NCBI GenBank assembly: GCA_009921785.1
Contig: RFXE01000085.1
Location: 1 to 7,259, forward strand
Direction: 5' to 3'
Origin: Alphaproteobacteria bacterium
GTDB lineage: Bacteria; Pseudomonadota; Alphaproteobacteria; Rhizobiales; Beijerinckiaceae
DNA length: 7,259 nucleotides
Shown here: positions 1-5,618 of the stretch, piece by piece
Layout of the letters: each line of letters opens with the position of its first letter
Numbering within the stretch: position 1 is the first letter of the stretch
The notes under the pieces: generated by a model
Told to the model about the DNA's origin: nothing
Database searches by the model: none
What the model saw: the letters and a program-made list of their open reading frames with translations, nothing else
Made by a program: the position numbers and the translations under genes

Positions 1-1533
1 ACGAACAGCTGCAGCAGCGGGTTTCGCATTGATGAGATCTTGCGGCATCACCGTGTCGATATCGACCGACGACATACGCTCCTTGATCGCGCGTTCCATA
101 CGCAACAGACCGAGGCGATATTGATTTTCCATCAACTCGCCGACTGAGCGCACTCGACGATTGCCGAGATTGTCGATGTCATCGATTTCGCCGCGACCAT
201 CACGCAATTCAACAAGCGCGCGCACAACTTCAATGATGTCTTCACGACGCAAAGTGCGATGCGTATCGGGAGCATCAAGCTCCATACGCATATTCATCTT
301 CACGCGACCAACGGCCGAGAGATCATAACGCTCCGGATCGAAGAAGAGCGACTGGAACATATTTTCCGCCGTATCAATCGTCGGCGGTTCACCAGGACGC
401 ATCACGCGATAGATATCGAAGAGCGCTTCTTCGCGCGACGAGTTCTTATCAACCGCAAGCGTGTTGCGGATGTAAGGGCCGACATTGACGTGGTCGATGT
501 CGAGAACCGGAATTTCTTTCAAACCAGCATCAAGCAACGACTTGAGAAGCTTATCGGTGATTTCGTCACCCGCTTCCGCATAGATTTCGCCGGTCTTCGG
601 TGACGCTAAATCTTCGCCGATATATTGACCATAAAGATCTTCATCCGTCGCAAGCAGAGCCTTTGTGCCCTTCTCCGCAATCATCCGCGCTGTACGTTGC
701 GTGAGCTTCTTACCGGCTTCGAGAACAACCTGACCGCTGTCGGCATCGATCAAATCATTGACCGCCTTCATACCCTTCATGCGATCCGGATTGAACGGTA
801 CGCGCCACGCGTCTTTTGCGCGCTTGTAGGTTACCGTCTTAAAGAAGGTCGAGAGAATTTCTTCGCCATCGAGTCCGAGCGCGTAGAGAAGCGTTGTAAC
901 TGGCAATTTACGGCGACGGTCGATACGAGCGTGGACAATGTCCTTCGCATCGAATTCAATATCGAGCCATGAACCGCGATACGGAATGATACGCGCTGCA
1001 AACAACAGCTTACCTGATGAATGCGTCTTGCCCTTGTCGTGATCGAAGAACACGCCCGGCGAACGATGCATTTGTGAGACGATAACGCGCTCGGTGCCGT
1101 TCACAACGAAGGTGCCGTTCGATGTCATGAGCGGCATATCGCCCATGTAAACATCTTGTTCCTTGATGTCCTTCACCGACTTCGCGCCGGTATCAACATC
1201 AATATCAAATACGATGAGACGCAGCGTCACCTTGAGCGGTGCTGCGTAAGTCATGCCGCGTTGACGGCATTCATCGACATCATATTTTGGCGGCTCAAAC
1301 GTGAATTTCACAAATTCGAGAAGCGAAGCGCCCGAAAAATCCGAAATCGGAAATACCGATTTGAAAACCGCTTGCAGGCCTTCTTCGATCCGGCCACCCT
1401 TAGGTTCCTCAACTTGAAGGAACTGGTCATAGGATGCCTTCTGAACCTCGATCAGGTTCGGCATAACCGCGACTTCGCGGATATGCCCGAAGAACTTGCG
1501 CACACGCTTCCGTCCGGTGAAGGTCTGAGCCAT
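1..1533 (-). CDS. rpoB: RNA polymerase beta subunit, N-terminal 511 codons (partial at left edge)
   Basis: This is the catalytic beta subunit of RNA polymerase, which forms one pincer of the active-site cleft and the rifampicin pocket. The translation opens MAQTFTGRKRVRKFFGHI and continues through the protrusion and lobe domains, including the hallmark NGTERVIVSQMHRSPGVFF. Val152 there corresponds to E. coli Val146, a rifampicin-contact residue. The last codons in the window read INAKPAAAAVR, equivalent to the E. coli segment ending at residue 503, so the frame leaves the window about four residues before rifampicin cluster I. The ATG at 1531-1533 is chosen because GAGG lies 6 nt upstream and the product starts where family members start. 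It is the last gene here of the rplJL-rpoBC operon, 222 nt after rplL. The frame is intact, with no stop or frameshift. The identification is certain. Confidence 0.99.
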   Translation of the reverse strand, partial: MAQTFTGRKRVRKFFGHIREVAVMPNLIEVQKASYDQFLQVEEPKGGRIEEGLQAVFKSVFPISDFSGASLLEFVKFTFEPPKYDVDECRQRGMTYAAPLKVTLRLIVFDIDVDTGAKSVKDIKEQDVYMGDMPLMTSNGTFVVNGTERVIVSQMHRSPGVFFDHDKGKTHSSGKLLFAARIIPYRGSWLDIEFDAKDIVHARIDRRRKLPVTTLLYALGLDGEEILSTFFKTVTYKRAKDAWRVPFNPDRMKGMKAVNDLIDADSGQVVLEAGKKLTQRTARMIAEKGTKALLATDEDLYGQYIGEDLASPKTGEIYAEAGDEITDKLLKSLLDAGLKEIPVLDIDHVNVGPYIRNTLAVDKNSSREEALFDIYRVMRPGEPPTIDTAENMFQSLFFDPERYDLSAVGRVKMNMRMELDAPDTHRTLRREDIIEVVRALVELRDGRGEIDDIDNLGNRRVRSVGELMENQYRLGLLRMERAIKERMSSVDIDTVMPQDLINAKPAAAAVR

Positions 1534-1675
1534 TTCGTTCCTCGCTCTTTCAAGGGATGCTGCGCGCAAGGCCCGATCCGAAAATCGAAGGGGCCGTCGC
1601 AAACATCCGCGTCACATCGCCATCAATGATGTCGGCATTAAGGCCCTACCCCAGACCTTACCGACACGAATACGA

Positions 1676-1748
1676 TCCCGGAGACAATGTGTCCCCGGGA
1701 CCGCCTAATTCACTTCGAAGAAAATCGAAGAATCCGCGTCATCGCGGA
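1676..1748 (-). promoter_or_regulatory. Hairpin cluster in the rplL-rpoB spacer (attenuator or RNase III site candidate)
   Basis: In transcript order three inverted repeats follow the rplL stop. The first, at 1733-1748, is a 6-bp stem (TCCGCG/CGCGGA) with a 4-nt loop followed by a T-rich stretch. The second, at 1713-1730, has CTTCGA pairing with TCGAAG. The third, at 1676-1700, is a 10-bp stem with one G-U pair and a 5-nt loop, and no T-tract after it. In E. coli the equivalent spacer holds a partial attenuator and an RNase III cleavage site that set the ratio of L12 to RpoB. A similar role here is inferred from position and structure only. No clear sigma70 promoter was seen in this spacer. 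Confidence 0.5.
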
Positions 1749-1755
1749 GTCTCGA

Positions 1756-2136
1756 TTACTTGAGCTCGACCTTAGCGCCGACCTTCTCAAGGGTTTCCTT
1801 GATCTTGTTGGCTTCGTCCTTCGACACGCCTTCCTTAAGCGGCTTTGGCGCGCCTTCAACGAGGTCCTTGGCTTCCTTGAGGCCGAGACCCGTGATCGCA
1901 CGAACTTCCTTAATCACTTCGATCTTCTTGTCGCCTGCTGAGGCGAGAACGACCGTGAATTCGGTCTGCTCTTCAGCAGCAGCGGCACCGCCGCCACCAG
2001 CTGCCGGTGCTGCCGCTACGGCAACAGCGGCTGCAGCCGAAACGCCCCACTTCTCTTCGAGAAGCTTGGCGAGCTCAGCCGCTTCAAGAACGGTGAGCGA
2101 TGAGAGGTCGTCAACGAGTTTGTTGAGATCAGTCAT
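1756..2136 (-). CDS. rplL: 50S ribosomal protein L7/L12
   Basis: L7/L12 is the multi-copy stalk protein of the 50S subunit. It recruits and stimulates the translational GTPases (IF2, EF-Tu, EF-G). The product is 126 aa, normal for the family. An N-terminal dimerisation helix pair that also docks on L10 (about residues 1-33, MTDLNKLVDDLSSLTVLEAA) is followed by a flexible Ala/Gly-rich linker (about 34-57) and the C-terminal factor-binding domain (about 58-126). That domain contains the conserved GDKKIEVIKEVRAITGLGLK and EAKDLVEGAPKPLKEGVSK segments. The ATG at 2134-2136 has AAGGA about 8 nt upstream. It lies 52 nt after rplJ and is co-transcribed with it. Frame and length are normal, so the call is certain. 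Confidence 0.99.
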   Translation of the reverse strand: MTDLNKLVDDLSSLTVLEAAELAKLLEEKWGVSAAAAVAVAAAPAAGGGGAAAAEEQTEFTVVLASAGDKKIEVIKEVRAITGLGLKEAKDLVEGAPKPLKEGVSKDEANKIKETLEKVGAKVELK

Positions 2137-2188
2137 TGTAGTTTCCTTATAAAATGAGGTTCGAACCGTTGATATCTATGAAGTGGCC

Positions 2189-2704
2189 TTAAGCCGCATC
2201 ACTCTTGGCATAGGCTCCGAACACGCGAGCGAGCTTTGCCGCCGGTGCTGTCGAGAGCTGTGCGATCTTCGTTGCCGGAGCCTGGATGAGGCCGACAAGT
2301 TTGGCGCGCAGTTCGTCGAGCGACGGCATCGTGGCAAGCGCCTTGACCCCGTTCACATTCAGAGCGGTCTGACCCATCGCTCCGCCAAGGATGACAAGCT
2401 TGTCATTGGTCTTGGAGAAATCGACAGCGACCTTCGCAGCCGCGACTGGATCGCTTGAATAAGCGAGCAGTGTCGGACCCTTCAGAAGGGACCCGATTGA
2501 CGCGACTTGCGTGCCTTCAAGAGCAATTTTGGCAAGGCGGTTTTTTGTGACCTTCACTTGGGCGCCCGAAGCAGCCATCCGCTTGCGCAGATCCTGCATC
2601 TCGGCGACCGTGAGGCCAGCATAGTGAGCAACGACAACGACGCTGGTGGAACTGAAGATTCCATTCAGCGACGAAACGAGCTCTGCTTTTTCCGCTTTAT
2701 CCAC
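2189..2704 (-). CDS. rplJ: 50S ribosomal protein L10, GTG start
   Basis: L10 anchors the L7/L12 dimers to the 23S GTPase centre together with L11, and represses its own mRNA as the L10-L12 complex. The product is 171 aa. The RNA-binding N-terminal domain contains VVVAHYAGLTVAEMQDLRKR and VTKNRLAKIAL. The C-terminal helix (about 140-171, ending ARVFGAYAKSDAA) is the L12-docking spine. I chose the GTG at 2702-2704 (reading MDKAEKAELVSSLNG) because it matches the family N-terminus and has a strong ribosome binding site, GGAGAG at 2711-2716, 6 nt before it. The frame stays open for 15 codons upstream to an ATG at 2749, but those codons (QPAGRQSQPTGESP) look unlike L10 and overlap a hairpin. It is the first gene after a roughly 500-nt structured leader and is followed by rplL. 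Confidence 0.98.
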   Translation of the reverse strand: MDKAEKAELVSSLNGIFSSTSVVVVAHYAGLTVAEMQDLRKRMAASGAQVKVTKNRLAKIALEGTQVASIGSLLKGPTLLAYSSDPVAAAKVAVDFSKTNDKLVILGGAMGQTALNVNGVKALATMPSLDELRAKLVGLIQAPATKIAQLSTAPAAKLARVFGAYAKSDAA

Positions 2705-2720
2705 GGGGCTCTCTCCGGTT

Positions 2721-2741
2721 GGCTGGGACTGACGTCCCGCC
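2721..2741 (-). promoter_or_regulatory. Hairpin immediately upstream of the rplJ ribosome binding site
   Basis: On the minus strand GGC-GGGAC, loop GTCA, then GTCCC-A-GCC forms an 8-bp stem with one bulged A. Its 3' foot lies four bases from the GGAGAG ribosome binding site of rplJ, and flanking CCGG segments (2715-2718 and 2740-2743) could extend pairing into that site. This placement suits translational control of rplJ by the L10-L12 complex, but the regulatory role is inferred. Confidence 0.45.
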
Positions 2742-2847
2742 GGTTGCACGATGGCGAAAGGCCGATTACCCGCCCTTCCGCCGCTTCCGACGCGTCTGTC
2801 CCCGAAGCGTCCCGGCTAAGCCGGCGCCCGGTAAGGTTCGAACCGTT

Positions 2848-2945
2848 AAACGGGCAAAGCCCGGATCCGGTCGTCCCCGTCTGTGCAGGTCCATTCGATT
2901 TAAGGGCGATCCGGGGATCGACCCACCTGCAGTCTCGGACAGGAT
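2848..2945 (-). promoter_or_regulatory. L10 leader-like mRNA element (autoregulatory site for L10-L12)
   Basis: The minus strand shows TGCAGGT (2925-2931) pairing perfectly with ACCTGCA (2884-2890). They enclose a CGATC/GATCG hairpin (2907-2920) and a CTTAAAT segment, and a CGGGC-TTT-GCCCG hairpin follows at 2851-2863. The order GACTGCAGGTG, hairpin, CTTAAAT, GACCTGC matches my recollection of the L10 ribosomal leader family, whose member RNAs bind the L10-L12 complex and repress rplJL translation. It lies in the expected place, about 150-240 nt before rplJ. The base pairing is seen directly. The family assignment is from memory and should be confirmed with the Rfam L10_leader covariance model. 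Confidence 0.65.
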
Positions 2946-2997
2946 AAAGCCAGCACGGACAAGGAGTTACCCCCTCGCCTTGCCGGCTCATCGATCA

Positions 2998-3078
2998 CAT
3001 GGACCGAAGTCCACGCGGTTTCCACGATTTCGTTGCCGAAACCGCTCATCACGCTTATCGAGGGGCCTCATTAGCCCC
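2998..3078 (-). other. Hairpin array in the rplA-rplJ spacer
   Basis: Three inverted repeats lie between the rplA terminator and the L10 leader. In transcript order they are GGGGC/GCCCC at 3062-3078, an 8-bp perfect GCGGTTTC/GAAACCGC at 3015-3045 whose interior can pair further (ACGA/TCGT), and a 7-bp stem with one G-U pair closed by a C(UUCG)G tetraloop at 2998-3015. The stretch contains no convincing ORF on either strand. I saw only weak promoter candidates on the minus strand, TTGGCC-N17-TAGGTA and TTCACA-N17-TAATGA, so the start point of the rplJL transcript is not resolved. The hairpins may be part of a long 5' untranslated region. Confidence 0.5.
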
Positions 3079-3150
3079 GTTCGGGACCCTTGTGAAGCCC
3101 CTACCTACACTTTTTCGGCATGGAGGCCAAGAATTCGGCATCCAGGCTCA

Positions 3151-3181
3151 AAAGGAAAAGCCCCGGATCGCTCCGGGGCCT
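3151..3181 (-). terminator. Intrinsic terminator after rplA
   Basis: On the minus strand an 8-bp perfect GC-rich stem (GCCCCGGA/TCCGGGGC at 3072-3079 and 3060-3067 of the plus strand, extendable by a G-U and an A-U pair) with a GCGA loop is followed by TTTTCCTTTT. It begins 28 nt after the rplA stop codon. It separates secE-nusG-rplKA from rplJL-rpoBC, implying either partial read-through or a separate promoter for the downstream genes. Confidence 0.85.
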
Positions 3182-3207
3182 TTCGAATTCAAATCAGGCA
3201 AATCGCC

Positions 3208-3903
3208 TTAGGCGTTGCCGACGCTCGAAATATCGACCTTTACGCCTGGGCCCATGGTCGAGGAAATCGCCATGCGCTCCATATAGGTGCCCTTCGAGCC
3301 TTGCGGCTTGGCCTTGGAGACCGAGTCAACGAAAGCGCGGATGTTTTCGGCGAGCTTTTCAGCCGAGAACGACGCCTTGCCAACGCCCGCATGGACGATA
3401 CCGGCCTTCTCGACGCGGAACTCGACCGAACCGCCCTTGGCCGCAGCCACCGCATTCGCGATGTCCATGGTCACGGTGCCAACCTTCGGGTTGGGCATCA
3501 TGCCGCGCGGGCCGAGCACCTTACCGAGACGGCCGACGAGCGGCATCATATCCGGGGTCGCGATGCAGCGATCGAAATCGATCGTGCCGCCATTGACGAT
3601 CTCGACGAGATCTTCAGCGCCGACAACATCAGCACCCGCCTTCTTGGCTTCTTCCGCCTTTGCACCGCGGGCGAACACGCCCACGCGCAAGGTGCGGCCC
3701 GAACCATTCGGCAACACGCAGACGCCACGAACCATCTGGTCCGCGTGACGCGGGTCAACGCCGAGATTCATCGCCACTTCGATGGTTTCGTCGAACTTCG
3801 TCTTTGCACGATCCTTCACGAGCTGGATGGCTTCGGTGAGCGGATAAAGCTTTGTGCGATCAATGCCTTCGACGGCTTTGTTCATTCTTTTTGAATTTGC
3901 CAT
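3208..3903 (-). CDS. rplA: 50S ribosomal protein L1
   Basis: L1 forms the mobile L1 stalk of the 50S subunit at the E site, assists release of deacylated tRNA, and in many bacteria represses its own operon by binding the rplK leader. The product is 231 aa, normal for the family. Signatures include the N-terminal KLYPLTEAIQLVKDRAKTKFDETIEVAMNLGVD segment (given here only as a landmark at about residues 18-50), GRLGKVLGPRGMMPNPKVGT in the middle domain (about 128-147), and the C-terminal SSTMGPGVKVD. The ATG at 3901-3903 lies only 6 nt after the rplK stop. Its ribosome binding site (GGAG, then AAGGGA) overlaps that stop codon, which suggests translational coupling. An intrinsic terminator follows the gene. 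The call is certain. Confidence 0.99.
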   Translation of the reverse strand: MANSKRMNKAVEGIDRTKLYPLTEAIQLVKDRAKTKFDETIEVAMNLGVDPRHADQMVRGVCVLPNGSGRTLRVGVFARGAKAEEAKKAGADVVGAEDLVEIVNGGTIDFDRCIATPDMMPLVGRLGKVLGPRGMMPNPKVGTVTMDIANAVAAAKGGSVEFRVEKAGIVHAGVGKASFSAEKLAENIRAFVDSVSKAKPQGSKGTYMERMAISSTMGPGVKVDISSVGNA

Positions 3904-3909
3904 GGTCCC

Positions 3910-4338
3910 TTACTCCACAATCTCGAGGCCCATGGAGCGGGCCGAACCGGTGATCATTGCGGCGGCAGATTCAACTGTCGAGCAGTTGAGATCAGGCATC
4001 TTGGCCTTGGCGATCTCGTCGATCTGCTTCTTGGTGATCTTGCCGATGAAGCCACGACCGGTGGTCTTGTGACCGGACTGGATGCCCGAAGCCTTCTTCA
4101 AGAAGAAGGATACAGGCGGCAACTTCGTTTCGAAGGTGAAAGAGCGATCCTGATACGCGGTGATGATCACCGGGATCGGGGTACCCTTTTCCATCTGCGC
4201 GGTCTTCGCGTTGAAGGCCTTGCAGAATTCCATGATGTTAAGACCGCGCTGACCGAGCGCGGGACCAATCGGCGGCGACGGGTTCGCGGCGCCTGCCGGA
4301 ACCTGAAGCTTTACATAGCCGGCAATCTTCTTTGCCAT
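3910..4338 (-). CDS. rplK: 50S ribosomal protein L11
   Basis: L11 binds the 23S GTPase-associated centre at the base of the L7/L12 stalk and is needed for stringent-response sensing by RelA-type enzymes. The product is 142 aa, the usual length. It starts MAKKIAGYVKLQVPAGAANP and contains the proline-rich PSPPIGPALGQRGLNIMEFC motif (about residues 20-39) and the C-terminal rRNA-binding domain, with GHKTTGRGFIGKITKKQIDE at about 88-107. Two upstream in-frame starts exist (up to 4371), but GGAG lies exactly 7 nt before the ATG at 4336-4338 and the family N-terminus is MAKK, so that start is preferred. It follows nusG after a 158-nt spacer and precedes rplA by 6 nt. Confidence 0.99.
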   Translation of the reverse strand: MAKKIAGYVKLQVPAGAANPSPPIGPALGQRGLNIMEFCKAFNAKTAQMEKGTPIPVIITAYQDRSFTFETKLPPVSFFLKKASGIQSGHKTTGRGFIGKITKKQIDEIAKAKMPDLNCSTVESAAAMITGSARSMGLEIVE

Positions 4339-4414
4339 TCCCATTCTCCAAACAAGGCCGGTCGGGCCCAAAGAGCCCTCGCGGCAGTTTATGGTCCGTG
4401 GTTCGGGTTTACGT

Positions 4415-4436
4415 CATACGACCGGCAAGCCGTATG
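4415..4436 (-). promoter_or_regulatory. Hairpin in the nusG-rplK spacer (candidate L1-binding leader element)
   Basis: On the minus strand CATACGGC pairs with GTCGTATG (8 pairs, one G-U) around a 6-nt loop. An alternative inner pairing GGC/GCC is possible. It sits about 80 nt before the rplK start. In E. coli and other bacteria L1 represses rplK-rplA through a hairpin in the rplK leader. This is the only strong inverted repeat in that spacer, so it is the best candidate, but I could not match it to a defined L1 site. No clear promoter was seen between nusG and rplK. Confidence 0.4.
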
Positions 4437-4496
4437 AACCCCCTCCCACGATGTTCAGCACCGGTCCTTTACCAAAAAAGGAGCCGATGTCTATCG

Positions 4497-5027
4497 TCAG
4501 ACCTTTTCAACCTGACCATATTCCAACTCGACCGGCGTTGCGCGGCCGAAAATCGAGACCGCCACTTTAAGGCGGGCGCGGGCGTGATCGACTTCCTCGA
4601 CCAGACCGCTGAATGAAGCAAACGGACCGTCCGAAACGCGGACCGTCTCGCCGACTTCGAAGCTGATTGAGGGCTTTGGACGATCAACACCCTCGGCCAC
4701 CTGACCCTTGATACGCTCGGCTTCGCGCTCGGAGATCGGCATCGGCTTATTGTCGTGGCCCAAGAAGCCCGTCACCTTCGGCGTGTTCTTGATCAGATGA
4801 TAGACATCATCTGTGAGATCGCATTTGACGAGCACATAACCGGGAAAGAATTTCCGTTCTGTGTCGACGCGACGACCGCGACGCACTTCGACGACCTTTT
4901 CGGTCGGCACGAGAACTTCTTCGAACTTATCGGCAAGATTGCGCTGCACGGCTTGATCGCGAATGGACTGCGCGACCTTGTTCTCGAAATTCGAGTAAGC
5001 GTGAACGATGTACCAGCGGGAGGCCAT
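4497..5027 (-). CDS. nusG: Transcription termination/antitermination factor NusG
   Basis: NusG binds the RNA polymerase clamp to suppress pausing, supports Rho-dependent termination, and links transcribing polymerase to ribosomes through S10. The product is 176 aa, typical of alphaproteobacteria. The NGN domain (about residues 1-115) includes MASRWYIVHAYSNFENKVA, the RRVDTERKFFPGYVLVKCDL polymerase-binding region and VTGFLG. The C-terminal KOW domain (about 123-176) reads FEVGETVRVSDGPFASFSG and then VEEVDHARARLKVAVSIFGR. The ATG at 5025-5027 matches the family start. Its ribosome binding site is weak (only GAG about 14 nt upstream), perhaps compensated by the short 29-nt distance from secE. 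This is the standard second gene of the secE-nusG-rplKA operon. Confidence 0.99.
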   Translation of the reverse strand: MASRWYIVHAYSNFENKVAQSIRDQAVQRNLADKFEEVLVPTEKVVEVRRGRRVDTERKFFPGYVLVKCDLTDDVYHLIKNTPKVTGFLGHDNKPMPISEREAERIKGQVAEGVDRPKPSISFEVGETVRVSDGPFASFSGLVEEVDHARARLKVAVSIFGRATPVELEYGQVEKV

Positions 5028-5056
5028 GATGGTGATCTAACTCTGTCTAGCGATAG

Positions 5057-5272
5057 TTAGCGGCCGAAGCCGAGAACGAGCCCGACGGCCCAGTGAATGA
5101 TCATATCGGACAAAAGGAAAAAGGCCGAAGCGAAGATCACCATCACAAACACCATGCCGGTGGTGATCAGCGTCTCTTTGCGGGTCGGCCATGTAACTTT
5201 CCGCGTTTCCGAACGCACGTCCTGGATGAAATGCATCGCCGAAAAACGCTTAGGAGAAGATTCGGTCATCAT
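5057..5272 (-). CDS. secE: Preprotein translocase subunit SecE
   Basis: SecE is the essential clamp of the SecYEG protein-conducting channel in the inner membrane. The product is 71 aa, the short single-span form usual in alphaproteobacteria. A cytoplasmic amphipathic helix (about residues 10-30, FSAMHFIQDVRSETRKVTWP, with the conserved R-KVTWP-RKE signature) precedes one transmembrane helix (about 36-60, TTGMVFVMVIFASAFFLLSD). Two adjacent ATG codons open the frame at 5272 and 5269. GGGG lies about 3 nt before the first and 6 nt before the second, so the second (70 aa) may be the true start. It is the first gene behind the promoter at 5367-5395. Confidence 0.97.
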   Translation of the reverse strand: MMTESSPKRFSAMHFIQDVRSETRKVTWPTRKETLITTGMVFVMVIFASAFFLLSDMIIHWAVGLVLGFGR

Positions 5273-5366
5273 TGGCCCCGGACGAGACGATAAAAGTGAA
5301 GTGTTTCAGGCATGGCGCCGTGATCTTTGAAGCTTCGACCCGCCGCCAATGTCTGGAAAGAGCGTC

Positions 5367-5395
5367 TCTATAGGCGTAAAGCCCTGAAGGGTCAA
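5367..5395 (-). promoter_or_regulatory. Sigma70-type promoter of the secE operon
   Basis: The minus strand reads TTGACC (5390-5395), a 17-bp spacer, then TATAGA (5367-5372). This is close to the housekeeping consensus with ideal spacing. It lies just after the tRNA-Trp terminator, and predicts a transcript starting near 5360 with a leader of about 85-90 nt before secE. It is the best promoter in the window. Confidence 0.85.
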
Positions 5396-5429
5396 GGCGC
5401 CGAGACCCCTCACCCCGCTGCCAAAACGG

Positions 5430-5459
5430 CAAAAAAGAAGGCCCCGAAACCGGAGCCTT
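5430..5459 (-). terminator. Intrinsic terminator of tRNA-Trp
   Basis: On the minus strand AAGGCTCCG, loop GTTT, then CGGGGCCTT gives a 9-bp stem with one G-U pair, followed by CTTTTTTG. It starts 9 nt after the encoded CCA end of the tRNA. It separates the tRNA transcript from the secE promoter immediately downstream. Confidence 0.88.
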
Positions 5460-5467
5460 CAAGAAAA

Positions 5468-5544
5468 TGGCAGGGGCTGAGGGATTCGAACTCTCGACCT
5501 GCGGTTTTGGAGACCGCCGCTCTAACCAGCTGAGCTAAGCCCCT
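5468..5544 (-). tRNA. trnW: tRNA-Trp (anticodon CCA), CCA end encoded
   Basis: The minus strand folds into a full cloverleaf: acceptor AGGGGCT/AGCCCCT, D arm GCTC/GAGC, anticodon stem GCGGT/ACCGC with loop CTCCAAA (anticodon CCA at 5508-5510), and a T arm with loop TTCGAAT. A discriminator G precedes an encoded CCA at 5468-5470. The length is 77 nt with CCA. One oddity is that the T stem GAGAG/CCCTC has an A-C mismatch at its fourth pair (5492 against 5482). A tRNA-Trp gene just before secE is the usual arrangement in Hyphomicrobiales. I could not identify a strong promoter upstream; the nearest match is TTGCAA-N17-CATGAC, which is weak at -10. Confidence 0.98.
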
Positions 5545-5549
5545 ATCGC

Positions 5550-5566
5550 GGCGGGTTGCACCCGCC
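5550..5566. repeat. Short hairpin upstream of tRNA-Trp
   Basis: A 7-bp perfect inverted repeat (GGCGGGT/ACCCGCC) with a 3-nt loop ends 5 nt before the mature 5' end of the tRNA. In the minus-strand transcript it would be a precursor leader hairpin next to the RNase P site, if the transcript includes it. No function is assigned. Confidence 0.5.
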
Positions 5567-5618
5567 TTCGCCGTCGTCATGCCAAAGGGCACGGCGGATT
5601 GCAAGGGGTAAGCGTTCC

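Noticed and set aside
259..1629. Plus-strand open frames of 114, 115 and 157 codons
   Set aside because: They lie antisense to rpoB and the rplL-rpoB spacer. The translations are Arg/Phe/His-rich with no recognisable motif, and the opposite strand encodes textbook RpoB.
2834..2847. tRNA-like T arm (GGTTCGAACC) in the rplJ leader
   Set aside because: The word resembles a T-loop, but no 5-bp T stem, acceptor or anticodon arm surrounds it.
2719..3894. Plus-strand open frame of 391 codons, the longest on that strand
   Set aside because: It runs antisense to rplA and across its spacer. The composition is Arg/Pro-rich with no domain pattern, and it overlaps a terminator and hairpins. It is a shadow of rplA codon usage.
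5250..5462. Minus-strand open frame of 70 codons between tRNA-Trp and secE
   Set aside because: It spans the tRNA terminator and the secE promoter and has no plausible ribosome binding site, so it is not a gene.
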